A DNA stretch of 64,000 bases from Acanthornis magna. Taxonomy: Eukaryota > Chordata > Aves > Passeriformes > Acanthizidae. The position numbers were made by a program, and so were the translations under genes. Numbering within the stretch: position 1 is the stretch's first letter; each line of letters begins with the position of its first letter. This document shows, piece by piece, positions 1 through 12,734 of this stretch. The notes beneath the pieces are model-generated. The model was not told the origin of the DNA. It ran no database searches and was given only the letters and a program-made list of their open reading frames with translations. The stretch is from contig JAWUZG010000004.1 of NCBI GenBank assembly GCA_036785705.1, positions 7,784,501-7,848,500 on the forward strand. The letters are read 5' to 3'.

Positions 1-2540
1 TTGTGTCACAACACTGGTGTTTGATTGCTACTAATATATGTGAAATGTCTTGGTAAAAGAAAGAACTTCATGTCATGTTACATTAAGACAGCCTAAAAAT
101 AGTGGCACGATTTCCCCCTGCAGATCACGTGAAGGATTATGTGTCACTGAGCTCCAGTTACCTTCTCATTTGACTCATAAAATGATATCTTTACATATCT
201 TAGAGCTACATTTAGACAATCCAATCCTTAATGACATTAAAACCATAGATATATTCCTAAGAGCAAAAGAAGCACTTGTTGAACTTTGAAAACAAGAAAG
301 TTTTACATTCCCAAAATTTGGGGAAGAAATTACAGGGGACACTTTTGCTGAATTTATTGGATTTTGCTGTCAGAGAACAGGGAATTAGAGCAAAGAATAA
401 GGGTATGAAATGCAGCTTTTTGTTATAAGTGGAAAATTTATGATTTGTAATGTGAATGATGACTTATAAAAAATTTGGCCAACATTTGCATTGAGATGTT
501 TGGGCTCATTTACATTTAAAATCTTGGAATTCAAGCACACAAGAAAAAACAGTTTCCAAAAACATAGGGAAGCTCTTGTCATGCCTATTAGATTACCCTG
601 AAAGGTTCTAATAAAATTGAGAAAATATTACAGATCTTTCCCCACACATGATGCCCAAGTTATATCTGTTTGGAAGGGAACAAAATGTTTTATCATGCAG
701 TGGCCCTTGAATATCAAATCAATACTAGGTTAGGGGTATATATTTCACACTGAAGACAAAAAACGCTGCAAGATTAAAACTTACATATTTGTCAAGCACC
801 TAATGATGCCTAATCCTTGAACAACCTGATGAGTAACTTGATTATCAACAGAATAAACCATCTGAAATTCATTGCTCTTAGATAACAAAAGCCAACAAAA
901 GTAGCTTTCTGTGAATTTTTCCTCAGACAATTAACAGATAAGTGCACTATCTTGCTATGATCGCTCTTCAAAACATTTTGTCTTTGATTAACCTTTAATT
1001 GTTTAAATTTGAACTGGAGTTAAAAACAACGACAAGGAGTTGTGCTGAACAAAGTTGGTTTTAGAACATATACTATTGCAATTACATTTTGTAAAAATAA
1101 TCGTACTCTTTATGCAAAGAAACTTAAGAGGTAAAGTGTTTTTCCTGAACTTTCTTCAAGAAAAAAAAATCTACTCTATACGGTTAAAATAATCTCTTTA
1201 ATATTGGTACCAAAATAGCAAAATGCTGTAATTACATCATTATTTTGTCAGTCTCTGTCAATCCATCGTAAGAAAATATTCTCTCTCTTACCCTTTATCC
1301 AGGTCTTAACACCTTCATAATGCTGTTATCTCAATTGTTTTAGAGAGCATGCTTTTCAAGTCAGGGATATAGCTCCTATTTGTCTGTAAAGTGCCATCAT
1401 ATTTACTGGGTTATATTAGCAAATCAATAAAAAGTAGTAATTGGGAATCTTTTGTAGTTCTTAATGCCCATAATAATGCATTTACTTTGGCAAAGCAGAC
1501 TATCTTGATTATACATACTTGCCATATCTACTTCAGACACTGAACAATTTTATTGTCCCTTATTAAATGCAAATCACACTCAAAGTTTACCCACCAAAAG
1601 AGCAAAAGGTTATCTTTCCTGCCCATCGGTAGCTTTGGACAACAATCTATCTAGTTTTTACTCATAAGTCCTTTGGCCTGCATCTATGTTAGTAAATAAA
1701 GCAGGGCAAGAAAGTTTTTGCTGGACACTGGAATGCATCTGTCTGTGCACTTATTCTATAATAATCCTCGGTGTGTTTCTTGGTTTGTTACAAAAAGCAC
1801 TAACAAATAAATAGCTCCCAATGACAGTTTGAGACAGGAACAATTCCCAAAAGACAATATGGATGTAATTTCTGGTACTGGAGGGCACGAATGTTTTGGT
1901 ATGGATGCATTAGTAATACTGAATGTCAAAGAATTATCCCATTAGTGGAAGTAATGTAACAATTAACAAGTATAGACGCAGTCTTAGATGGTGACCAAAA
2001 TGCTAAGTAATTTCTGGAGATGAAAATATAAGTTTTTATTCTAAAAGCCTGAAAAAGCCTTGGAGCTGGTAAGCATTCAGTAATCTTAGTTTAGGTTCCC
2101 TGCTGCATAGCCACATCACAAGGATTTCTCACAAAGACCCTCTTTTCTCTCTCCAGGAAAATCTATGAGAAAAAAGTAAATATATTAAGTGTTGTGTGTA
2201 ACCTGGTCTTTATTTTCCACTAAAAGATATAGTAACAAGCTAAATTTGTATTGAAAAGTTGTATTCTGTGTGACACACAAAAATCTTCAGAAATAGAAGT
2301 GTGACCATGACTGTGTACTCTATAATTCGTCTAAATGTATGTCTGTCTTCATCTTTATACCTTAGAAAAATTGAAGGATATATAGCCAGTACGTTAAGTG
2401 GTCATAGGTTCTGGAAGTCTGCAGCTTATGCTGATGCAATAACCAGATCATGAACCTTTGAACATGGATTCAATCTGTCTGAAAATTTAGAAAAAAAGTC
2501 TCATGTTCAGGAGCTCTTCACAGGCTGGTTTCACACATTG

Positions 2541-2628
2541 TGCTGTTTTGTTTGTGTTTGTTTATTTTTTGTTGTTTTTTTGTTTTGTTTTGTTTTTTTG
2601 TTTTTTATTCTTTTTTGTGTTTTTTTTT
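2541..2628 (+). repeat. T-rich low-complexity tract with TTTTG units
   Basis: About 88 bases made almost only of T and G, with repeated TTTTG and TTTGTG units. This is simple low-complexity DNA. The Phe/Val-rich open frame across it (2503-2739) is an artefact of the composition. Confidence 0.85.
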
Positions 2629-4861
2629 AAAAATATCAACAGACAAATAATAAAATGTGAGAAGCATATATATATAGAAATGGGAACAGTCTGGAGAGGA
2701 ATTTATACCTTTTTAATGACATGTAATTTTCTGGTATAGATTTCTAACAGTTTTGCTATGCTACTAGTTCAGGAACACTGTATGCAGCATTATATAGTAT
2801 ATTGAGAAGATATGAGAGGTTTAACCAAGTGTCTTAATTTTTTTACTTTGCATTAATGTGAGACTCTGGATATTGAAATGCCTGTACGAGTTACACACTA
2901 GATAGAAATATAGATTTAAACAGAATAATATTAACAAAGATATTCAAAATTATTCAGCGTGTGAGATAAATTTCAGGAAGCCTTGTCTTTTAATATTGCA
3001 ACTTTGCATAACTGTACCTGGAGGTATTTTGCAACAAAAGTATATTAAGGTAAACAGAGAAATTCAGATACATAATATCTAGAGCTCTATGATTCCCACT
3101 GCAGAAATCTCCATAATTATAGAGATTATAGAGATTGCACACTAATACTAATTCTCCTCTAAAACTGATGCAATTAAAAGATAGTAGTAGTTCTAAATTA
3201 AAACCTCAAATTTGCATTTGAAAGATAACAATTAGATTAGTCAATAAAACTTTGTGAAGCAAAAATGTAATCTTTCTTATTTTCCCATGGAAAAACAAAG
3301 GAAATAAAGAACAGAAGAGATAGACTGCAGGAACAATGTAATTATTTACAGCAGAGCTTTGTTCTCCTAGTCACTGCAACACTTCAGTTTTGGATTTTGG
3401 GAACATCTGTTCACACATGTAATATGTATATCTACACTACCATAAAAGATAGATGATAAGTTAGGCTTCCAAACTGCTGCTGCTTGTATAGTTGAGTTTG
3501 TCATTTTACAGTATCTTCTGGGTATGCATCAGCCAAAAGTGATGGAGGAGGTACAAGGGGGAAATGGCAAAGCCAGCCTTTCAGAATTGTGCAATACTGG
3601 GATCAAAGTTCTCTTTGAATTCCTTGTATAGTTGCCAATATTGATTTTCAGAAATGCTGGAGAGCAAAAATATAAAAACTTCTCTGAGGAGGAATTCAGC
3701 AGTAAAAAAATTGGTTTCAACCATCTCTAGGTTTAAAAAATACGTTAGAGAAGAACTTGAGTGGAAGCTTTGGCAGAGCTCAGAGACTGTAAATGCTAGA
3801 GCAATGTTTTTGTAAATGAAGCATGGAAGATTAGGAATTTGATGCATATGTTTGTTCTCCAAGCAACAGGGATATTTTAGAATTTGTGGCCTAATTTCTA
3901 ATCCAAAAAAAAAGGATTGCAATTTTATTTAGTTATCACCTGCTGTGTAGAGACCTTGTTACAAATGCAAGGATCATAGGGATGTTGTGGGTATATGCAT
4001 TTTTTTCCCTTGTCACTTCAAACGTAGAGGAAATAGCTCTCTCCTTAAACCTTAATGAGTCAAGGTGAATTCAAACCAGATGTTTTCTGGTTTTATTCCC
4101 ACTTACAAATCACAGCTCAACTTGCTGCATAGAATGCCCTAAATGTAATGACCAACTAGCGCTCCCTCTTTTAGGACTGAATGTTCATGGGTCAGGCTCC
4201 AAGCTAAATGTTTATTTTTCTAGCTGTTTTATAGGAGAGTTTTGTTAAAAGACTTGGCACAGTGTACTTCAGTTTAATTTTAGGCTTGACAGCAGTCCTA
4301 GCCTCTGAGTGTGTATGTGTGTAATTTAGCTGCTGTGCTACTGGAAGTCTATGGAAGATTAATGAATGGTAAAGCTCTGTGGCAGTTGTGAAGAGATGCA
4401 GGATAGAACAAACCAGTTACCATCTGTTCAAAATATCTCTTACAGCTTTTTTAAGGAAAACCCTTATCAGCAGGAGATAACGGCATGCAATAGTTTTAAA
4501 TATTAATATTTTTCTGATGTCAGTGGGAAGTTCTGTTTCTGTGCTTACCTTGTGAGGCTGTGTCTCATACACAAATACATATACGTGAACACATTTGTGT
4601 TTATATGATGCATGATTAACTCTGCTTTTAGTGGGACATTAAAAAAAGAAAAACTGAAAAAACCAGCACAACAAAAACCAAAGCACAAGACACTTGATAG
4701 TTCAAGTTATTGAAAAAGCTACCATAACCTTTATTTCCACCAAAGTAAGATGGAGATATTTACTTCTATATAAACTTTTGTTGTATAGTGCATATTGATT
4801 GAAATAAAAGTTGGATGGGTGTATCTAAAATTTAAAGCAATGTGATTTTATATAACCTTAC

Positions 4862-4929
4862 CTTGGGACATCCTCAGTTTCCGGATGGACTTACTAGGTT
4901 TAGTTGAGAATTCATGGCAAAATTTCAAG
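4862..4929 (-). other. Weak candidate exon (splice-bounded open segment)
   Basis: On the minus strand the segment is bounded by an acceptor ending TTTATCTCTAG and a strong donor CCCAAG|GTAAGG. One of the three frames is open: one base, 22 codons, one base. The peptide is basic, with KFCHEFSTKPSKS followed by IRKLRMSQ. The product is not recognised. A pseudo-exon is the more likely explanation, since similar segments occur elsewhere in the window and no neighbouring exon with a matching phase was found. Confidence 0.12.
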
Positions 4930-6314
4930 CTAGAGATAAATGTTCCTAGAACATAAAATGCATATAATTTGATTAACCAGCATTTCTCTGTATCTTGGTT
5001 TTCAGAAAAAGTATATAATGAATAAGAATCATGGTTTTGAGGAGGACCTGAATCTGATTTGATTGATAATGTCCCTCAGCAGATAAATCTAGATGCAGCT
5101 TCAAAATCTCTCCAAGCCCGTGAATGTTTTAACACTTCTGTTACATAAATATTTGATGTTCTGTATTTTTAGGGGTTAATTCTGTCGATCCTTACTTCAT
5201 TGATAACAGACAAGATGGAATTTCTGTCACTTCAGAGAAGGGACTCTGCTCATCCTAGCTCCTTTGAGTGAGATCAGCTTTCAGAACAAGGCAGAGTCCA
5301 CCTTGAAGGAGACTGTCTAGGCTTCCTTTACGTCCAGTACAATTCTAGACAGTATAGTCATCAAAATCTGGAGGGTTGTTCAGGGGACCAAATGTAGATG
5401 ATTACTGTGGGATGAGACAAATAATTCTTCCACACCTCATGAACCGCAGTGAGGAAGGAAAAAATTAACCTGGTGACACATAAACCTCTGCAATTTTGTA
5501 CGCCATAAGGTTATTCCACCTGGCTTTTAAATGTTGCTTTGGAAGGATTCAGGTCTCGTCCAAGACTTGTTGGCTGTCATTCAAACTTCATGTTATTGCT
5601 TCTGTGAGCTTAGGGCACCTCAAACACAATGAGGTTAGGTGAATCTCATCCGCTATTTCCACTACAGTTGAATAGGAATTTAGATCATCCAAGTGACATG
5701 TAGCTGTAGATGTTTACATGTAGATGAACTGATTCCTATTCAATTCAACTAAGATTTAACTGATCATCTTGAGATTGATTTGTATGAGACTTTAATACTA
5801 CTTAAAATGTCTAAGAATATCTGCCAAGTCTAGCACGTTACTGGACTCTTGGCAGAGGTGTCTTGAAGTGTTGATGGAAGCCAGAAGTAGAGTTTAGGAC
5901 ATTACAAAAGAAGTATTTAGACAGATGATTTGAGCTCTTTGCCTCCGTATGCGTATGCAGAGGGAAATATACACTCTGGAAGACACTGGTTTGAAAATCA
6001 ATTTAGATAAATGTAGAAGAAACAGAAGAGCAAACATGTTCTGCACACCACCACCAAGGAACTGTCCTTCAGAGATGTCTGTTTGTCTTTACTCGTTATA
6101 GCAGGAAAACAGGAAAATCAACGTAAATACAAACTAGATTTTCACATACCTCAAAAACTAGGTGAGACTAATCCCATCCATATTTTATAAATTTTCCTCA
6201 TCTTTCTCTGTTATTGTCCAGCTACCTTTGTTTACTCTGTGGGGGAAAAAAGGAAATAAACAGTAAGGATATTTCCTTTCCGCTTTCAGGTGGATAACCT
6301 CTTTTTGTCTTTAC

Positions 6315-6336
6315 ATGGTAATTCATGAATTACCAT
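6315..6336. repeat. Perfect 22-bp palindrome
   Basis: The left arm ATGGTAATTCA is followed directly by its exact reverse complement TGAATTACCAT, with no spacer. It lies about 25 bases downstream of a pyrimidine-rich tract ending in CAG. Confidence 0.9.
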
Positions 6337-9141
6337 AGAAAGTTCAGAGAAAAATACACAAGTGGTTTTTAAACTTTCTGCATAATAAAATAAGCCATCA
6401 GAATTAGTTGTGCTGTATAAATTGCACGTTAAGCAAGTACATATAAAAGAGCAAAGCATGCACAATGTAAAAAACATATTTAGATTTTATTCCCTTCATT
6501 TTTTCTATAAAATTATTGTGCACTTTTATATGTTTTGGGTTTGTATTTGCCATTTGTCTTTTATAATGAATAGGCTTAAAGATAATCTAATGTCATCTCA
6601 CTCAGTCCATCAAACATTTAATATTCTAACAGTAACCAACATTAATTTCTCTAATTAGAAAAAAAATAGAGTTTATTTTCTGTGACATGTAGAATTTCAG
6701 GGGCTTTTAATCCATCACACAAAGAGCATTATCATATTTGAGCAGAAAACTATATTTCTTAAAGCACAGTACACAAAAAAGTCTAATAATTTATTGTATT
6801 TTTATGAATAGTAAAATATTCTTTCAACACTAACTAGTCTATTCATTTTTTCTTTAAGAACAATTAGAGGCTTCCAAGGCAAAGCATCTTTGGTTGAAGC
6901 ATTAGACTTTTTATTGTGTTTATCTTAAGCTGTGTAATAGGTTTTAATAGTTTAACATTTGTTCAAATTCTACTCTTTTCAAAAAGGCTAAAAATTCCAT
7001 TTCTAATAGAATATTTACTTATAGTAAAATCTTTGTATTCTTTTCTAAAAAAGGGTGTTGTGTATAAAACTGAGAGTAATCTGTTCCTCTTTCCTTAGAC
7101 CAAATCATACACATGAGCCAGGTTGAAGACAGGAGCCCAAGATCAAGAGCCAGACTGGCATGGGTCGTGAAATGAGGTAAACTGCAGACATCAGAGCCAT
7201 GTGATAAAGTATTCATTCATGGAGTGACTCTTACATTAGATTGAATTTTTTAATCTTCTTGGAGACAGGAGCTATTTTTACTAAATATTGGAACACAGAG
7301 AGATGAATATCCTTAAAGCCCTGTTTTCTGTAACCTGTGGACATCTAGCATCATCAAGGATCTTTGTTGTGGCATTCTGAATCAGACAGTCCTCTACTGG
7401 ATCTACAGCACATTTCCTTTGAAATTAATATGTCATAAGAGACAAAAGTCTTCCAAACCTATGTTTTATCACAACACAAAAAGAAGTAAAATTAATTTTC
7501 AGTGGAAGAAAATCTAGTCTGCTGTGTAGGAAAGACATACCTTTATCTTTCATCTTGCTTTTCACTGAGCTGCTCCAGGCTGTGAGCAATACCGGAACAA
7601 CTCCTCTGGTCAGATTGCAAAGTCTCCTCCTTTCTTACCACCCTGCTGGAGGCTGTTTCTTAATATAGCCTCTTTTCAGCAGGTTTCAGGGTCTTCTCCT
7701 GGATAAAGACTCATCCATTTGGCCATTAGGATCATCTTTCTACACTAATTGTCTGCTCGGAGAAAAAGAGAATCCTTTCAACAAAAGGTTCTGTTCCCAT
7801 ATCATCTATGCAAAAAAGTGTAAGGGCTTGGTTCATAAACAGACTTCTAATTTCAATTATATAACAACTATATAGGATGAGATCCAGGCTGCTTATTTCC
7901 AGAGCCAATTTAATTGTTCTGACACTTAACAGAAGGTGACAGGTGAAAGATAAGTTTATTCAGATTTTATAAATTGAGGGATTATGATCTCTATGCAATC
8001 ACTCCAAAGAAGTAAGTGTTCCTGAGGCTGAACAGGATGTAGTCACTAAGACTAAACAATGTAAAATCATATGTACAGAGACACATTTGCCTTTTTGCCC
8101 TTCTCTCCAGGTTAGTAATCCAATAAAGGTTGTGCTTATATAGTGATGCAATTAAGTTCTTGATCCTAAGTTTAATCAGAGCAGACCTGCTAACACATCA
8201 AATTTATGTCCATGTTTGATATGTTAACATACACTAAGCCTGTCCACACATAGTCAGTTATCGAGTCAAAGCTGGGAGCTGGAATCTAATAGCTGAAATG
8301 CATCAGGGCACAGCTTCTTAAATTACTTTTAGTTCTGAAAGATTTTCTGAGCAATTCTAGTTAGTAAAAAAAAAAAAAATACAATAAAGCTTATAACCAA
8401 AAGGCTATTTTTTAATAAATGAGCTGGGGTTTCAACCCATCAATTTCAGTGTCTTAATTGGAAGTGGTAGCTAACCAAGTAAAAATGTTCCTAAATAAAA
8501 TCAGTAAAAAGCTTCCTAAACACCACTCAGCTGGAAGTCTTTGAACTACAGACCTGTTACAGCTCTTTATCCCTGCAGCAGGAAGGGTGAATTTAATTTT
8601 GGATTCTGAGTGCTATCAGTTTACCTTCAGTGCTATGCTTACCTTTCAGAGAAGCTCCAAATTGCACCATGTTACATTTTATTAGGTTGATGGTTCTGCT
8701 GGTAAACCTCAAAGGGAAGATTTAGGGCCTTACTGAAATAGCTACATAAACATGTCTTTAGAGCTGTTTCCTCCTTCTGAGGATCAAGACCTTGGGGTTC
8801 TCATGTGAAGGCACATGATTAAATAATCAGACCTTTTCTGTGTCAGAAGACAAGAAGAGGATCATATGGAACTGCCCACTCTTTGTACAGTAACTATGGC
8901 ACTGATTCACAGCTCCTACTAGCAGAAACTAGGGGATTCAAAGAGGCTAAGGGACAACTTCCAACTCTTCTGTTGAAGCTGGTTCGTGGTGAAGCCAGAA
9001 GGCAAGACTGAGAGAAAGCAACTGGAAAGTAGCTCAGAAATTACTGTATTGTTGCAAGAAGGAAAAGTTGTGAATTTTTTCATGTTGCTTCTTCTTCCAT
9101 TTCATTCAGCAACTGTCTAATATTAAAATGAATATTAGGGA

Positions 9142-9168
9142 ATTGATCCCTGAATTTCAGGGATCAAT
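9142..9168. repeat. 27-bp near-perfect hairpin palindrome
   Basis: The 13-bp arms ATTGATCCCTGAA and TTCAGGGATCAAT are exact reverse complements around a single central T. AT-rich DNA flanks it. No transposon terminal repeat or target duplication is apparent around it. Confidence 0.9.
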
Positions 9169-9223
9169 AATTTTTATACCTAATCTGTTTTAACAATTTA
9201 TATTATTTTTATATATATTTCAT

Positions 9224-9241
9224 ACACACACACACACACAA
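9224..9241 (+). repeat. (AC)9 microsatellite
   Basis: A short uninterrupted AC dinucleotide run, flanked by AT-rich sequence with ATATAT runs on both sides. Confidence 0.9.
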
Positions 9242-10224
9242 ACATATATAGCTGTATGTGTGATACTTTAGGCTGGGTAGAATGCAACTGTAGTACATGG
9301 AAGGGTAGATCATAGCTGATCTTGGTGGCGAGAATTTGAGAATTAATCAGTAACCGATACACATCATGCTCATGTTCTCTTGTAAGCCTCACAAAGTAAA
9401 TTTAGCAATGTCATCCTTTAGGCCTTGAATCACTGGCTTCAGCTTGCTTACTTCAAGTGTTTAAATGTCCAAGTGTCTAAGTGGCCTTGGTGGTAATGAA
9501 ATCACAAAAGAATATAAAGAAACGAACAACAGGTCAGTGTGACCCAGGATTTTTCTTCCAGGTTGTTTCTGAAAGGGTACAGGAGCAAAGAAACTACTTT
9601 ACTCGTTAGCTTTCTTAACATACATGATTGAACGGCTTTGGAAATTCTCAAACTCAAGCATGAAGTCAGGCATGACAGTTTTAATAGGCCCAGACAGAAT
9701 TTTATTCCACAAACTTGTCGCATGCCTTTTTAAGCTCATTTAGACATCTGGCCTTCAGAACATCATGTGGCATTGTATTACTTAGTTTAATTACACATGA
9801 TATCTAAAGAATATATTTTGAGAAATTGTGTATCTTTTACCAAATGGACATCCCTTCTAAATGAAGAAATTTCATAGTTAGGCTTAATATCTACCATTAG
9901 ATCACTAATCTATCTGGAAAAAATAAGACTTTTGTGTGATTGATGCCCAGTCTTTTTATTAGTTAATTTTTTTATTTCTTACCAAATATATTGTCTGGTT
10001 TAGCTACCTTTCTTAGAAACCTTAAGTTGAATTTTCACTTAGATAATTGATTACATTTAACAGAAATGCAATTTTGACTCTTAAAATAAGATACTTCAAA
10101 ATACCCTATTTCTGATGTCTCTGTCCTGGTATTTCAGTAGACCAATAGGATTTGGTCTCTTATTCCCTGTAGACTCCCAGCTTTAAATTTGCTTCATCAA
10201 GTGTTATTGGTTATATAAATTTGA

Positions 10225-10624
10225 ATCATAGAATCACAGAAAGTTTAGGGTTAGAACTTGGGACCTTGTAAATCATTTAGTTCCAAACCTCTGCCATGGG
10301 CAGACACACCTTCCACTAGACCAGGCTGCTCAGAGCCCCATCCAGCCTGGTCCTGAACACTTCCAGAGATGGGGCATCCACAACTTCACTGAATATCCTG
10401 TTCCAGTGCCTCACCACCCTCCTAGTGGAGAATTTCTTCCAAATATCTAATTTCGACCTACCCTCTTTCAGACTGAATCCATTCTCCCTTGTAATATCAC
10501 TGCATGTCTTTGTAAAAAGCCCCTCTCCAGATTTCTTGTAGGTCCCCTTCAAGTACTGGGAGCCTGCCATTCTTCTCCATGTTGAACAACTCCAGCTCTC
10601 TCAGTCAGTTTTCAGAGGATATAT
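10225..10624 (-). mobile_element. CR1 LINE, 3' end fragment (5' truncated)
   Basis: The plus strand starts with ATCATAGAATCACAG, the reverse complement of the typical CR1 3' terminus. The minus-strand frame at 10316-10570 encodes the C-terminal end of CR1 ORF2: the WNRIFSEVVDAPSLEVF block, then the closing RTRLDGALSSLV. The copy covers only the last part of ORF2 and the short 3' UTR, which is normal for CR1 because most insertions are 5' truncated. It has no poly(A) tail, as expected for this family. The 5' edge near 10624 is set by loss of similarity before an AT-rich tract and is approximate. Confidence 0.93.
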
Positions 10625-11971
10625 ATTCAATTTTTTTTTTATTTTAATAAGATGTTTTTATTTTTTAATTCTGTGTAATTTTATAAATCAGGGTCTATTC
10701 TTTGTCTTGAATCAGGGCCTTCATTGTCTCTCAGAAAATAATCCTCATCATGTTATTGGCAAAGGCCACATGCTACTCATTCACTTATAAGAAAGCTGGA
10801 TTTAGCCCTGATTTTTGAAAAGGTATGAGAAATGTAATCAAACACATTTTGTAAACATCAGATATTTAATGTAGTTCTGCATATTCTGGACAGATTTTGC
10901 TAATAAAGAAACCTTGCTTAGAGACTAAAATTGGAAATCACAGATCAGAAAACCAGCAGCAGCACAGTTTAGCCACACAGTCCATTATCTATTAAAGGAG
11001 AGGATTTTTAATGAGATTTCCATGACACTTCTATCACAACCGGGACTGCTAATGTTCCGATCAGACCAGAGTAGCGTTGCTGCCAGTACGCTTCCTTAAA
11101 GAATGCTTTTTTTTTGTTATGCCCTGTTAAGTATTTAACAGGTTTGCATTGTACACAAATCCTTACAACACAGTTTAGTTTTTCATATGAAATAAATCAG
11201 CCTTCAGATATCAAACATGGGTCATTTCAATGAACACGCTTTTTTTTTTTGCTTCCAAATGTCAATATTAATGGGGATAGAGGTGAATGGGTGGCTCTAA
11301 TAACGTTCTTTTGTTGCCCTTTAGGAAAAAATCTCTTAGCTGTGGAGTAATACAACATAATACCTTACTTTCTCCAAGTTATAATCTCAGCCCAGGCAAT
11401 TAGGGTAGCTAGCACAGATGAATGTAGCACATAGAATGTTGCTTATACAAACCTGATTTTAGTTGTTGCGTTGGTAATTAGGAGTTCTGGCATGTTTAAT
11501 TTATCTAGTTATCTACAGAATTTAAGCTTTTTTTATTGTTACTTGCCAGTTCTGAAATTGAACACAGAGGATATTGTGCTGGGCATGTAACAATGAGAAC
11601 TCATGCAGAACTGTCTTGAGGAAAAGAAATATTTTAATTTTGTGCAATAGTGTAACTCTAGATGTGACATAAATTCTATACCCATTTTAACAGCGTTTCT
11701 GAAATACTTCCACTTAATTAGGTGAGTTCAATTTAATTTCAAGAATACTATAGTAGAAGCATGGTCTGATAGTTAAAGAATTACAGTAGTATGAGGTGTT
11801 ACCAAATTATAATTTGCTGTGCCTTCCTGCTAGGACCTTTGGCAGGTATGGAGAATCATGGGAGGAGTTTTGCAGAGTTTGGGTACTTAATTTACATTGA
11901 ACACATAGCAAACAAAGTAGTAATCTTAGGAATTGTAGCTGTGGCTTTCTTCCATGTAGTTGTCATACAAT

Positions 11972-12062
11972 ATAAATGAAATACAAACCAAAACCAAACC
12001 AAATCAAATCAACAAAAAATCCCCAACCCAACAACAAAAAACTCAACCAAAACCAAAAAAGC
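11972..12062 (+). repeat. A/C-rich low-complexity tract (AAACC-like units)
   Basis: About 90 bases almost free of G and T, with repeated AAACC, AAATC and CCAAAA units. This is simple low-complexity DNA. The Lys/Pro/Gln-rich frame across it is compositional. Confidence 0.85.
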
Positions 12063-12669
12063 CAACAATGTGGGTTTGTTCTCTCCCTTTGTTCCTCTTT
12101 CAGCAACCCTTTATCCTTTTACCGTATAGTTTATCTACCTGATTCAAAGAAGTGAAAATTTCTCTGTCTGGTATAGCACAGTCGTAAATTCATTATCATA
12201 GGAGCAAGAAGATTTGATTTTGAACACAAAGAAAAGATGGGAATATTAAAGTCATGGCTCCACCATATCAGATAGGCTCTTACCTTACATTCCTTCTTGG
12301 ATTGTGTGTTGCAGAACAGTGATCCCTGAGACTAAAACTCAAGGAGGTGGCAAAGGCCTTGAAAATACAGGTCCAAGACAATACATAAGGTGACAAAAGC
12401 ATAAATGCAGTTCATATATAGTCACAGAAGAAGGAAACTTTTAGTGCTAGGGAGAACTCACTTCCAAGAAGGAAGGAGAAAACAAAATCCATGCATCTAA
12501 TATCTGTAATGAATCTCACATACAGTAAAACATGAAGGAGATAATATAAATACACACTGAAGTCTGCCACAGCTTCTACCAACATGGGAAATAGAAAAAG
12601 AGAGAGGAATTGCTGAAGTATTTTTTATCTTGGGTAAGGACACTATGCCTGATCTGAATCATTACTTAC

Positions 12670-12734
12670 CTGCAACAGGTCCTTGTTCCTCCTTAGCAGA
12701 AAGTATTGCTCTCTCAGCTGCAGTTATGTTTTGT
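12670..12734 (-). other. Weak candidate exon (splice-bounded open segment)
   Basis: On the minus strand the segment lies between an acceptor (pyrimidine-rich stretch ending GATGTTTAG) and a strong donor TTGCAG|GTAAGTAA. One frame reads one base, 21 codons and one base. Its peptide starts QNITAAERAIL and ends SAKEEQGPVA, which has the Ala/Glu-rich look of coding sequence. The product is not recognised. A second frame using a nearer AG is also open, which weakens the case. No adjoining exon with a compatible phase was identified. Confidence 0.15.

Larger units (their letters stand above)
1..10224. other. AT-rich unique DNA, no gene recognised
   Basis: Unique-looking AT-rich vertebrate sequence. 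Open frames are short (up to 113 codons at 3581-3922 minus), low in complexity and without recognisable domains, which fits chance at this base composition. It contains a T-rich low-complexity patch, two palindromes, one short (AC)n run and one weak candidate exon, listed separately. A splice-bounded 78-nt segment at 7099-7176 (+) has a good acceptor and donor but a stop in every frame. It could only be non-coding. Confidence 0.7.

Noticed and set aside
5668..5743. 12-bp inverted repeat (TTGAATAGGAAT and its complement) about 50 bases apart
   Set aside because: An inverted repeat of this size at this spacing is expected about once by chance in the window.
7099..7176. Exon-like segment with strong acceptor and donor on the plus strand
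   Set aside because: Every frame contains a stop, so it cannot be an internal coding exon. A non-coding exon is possible but unsupported.
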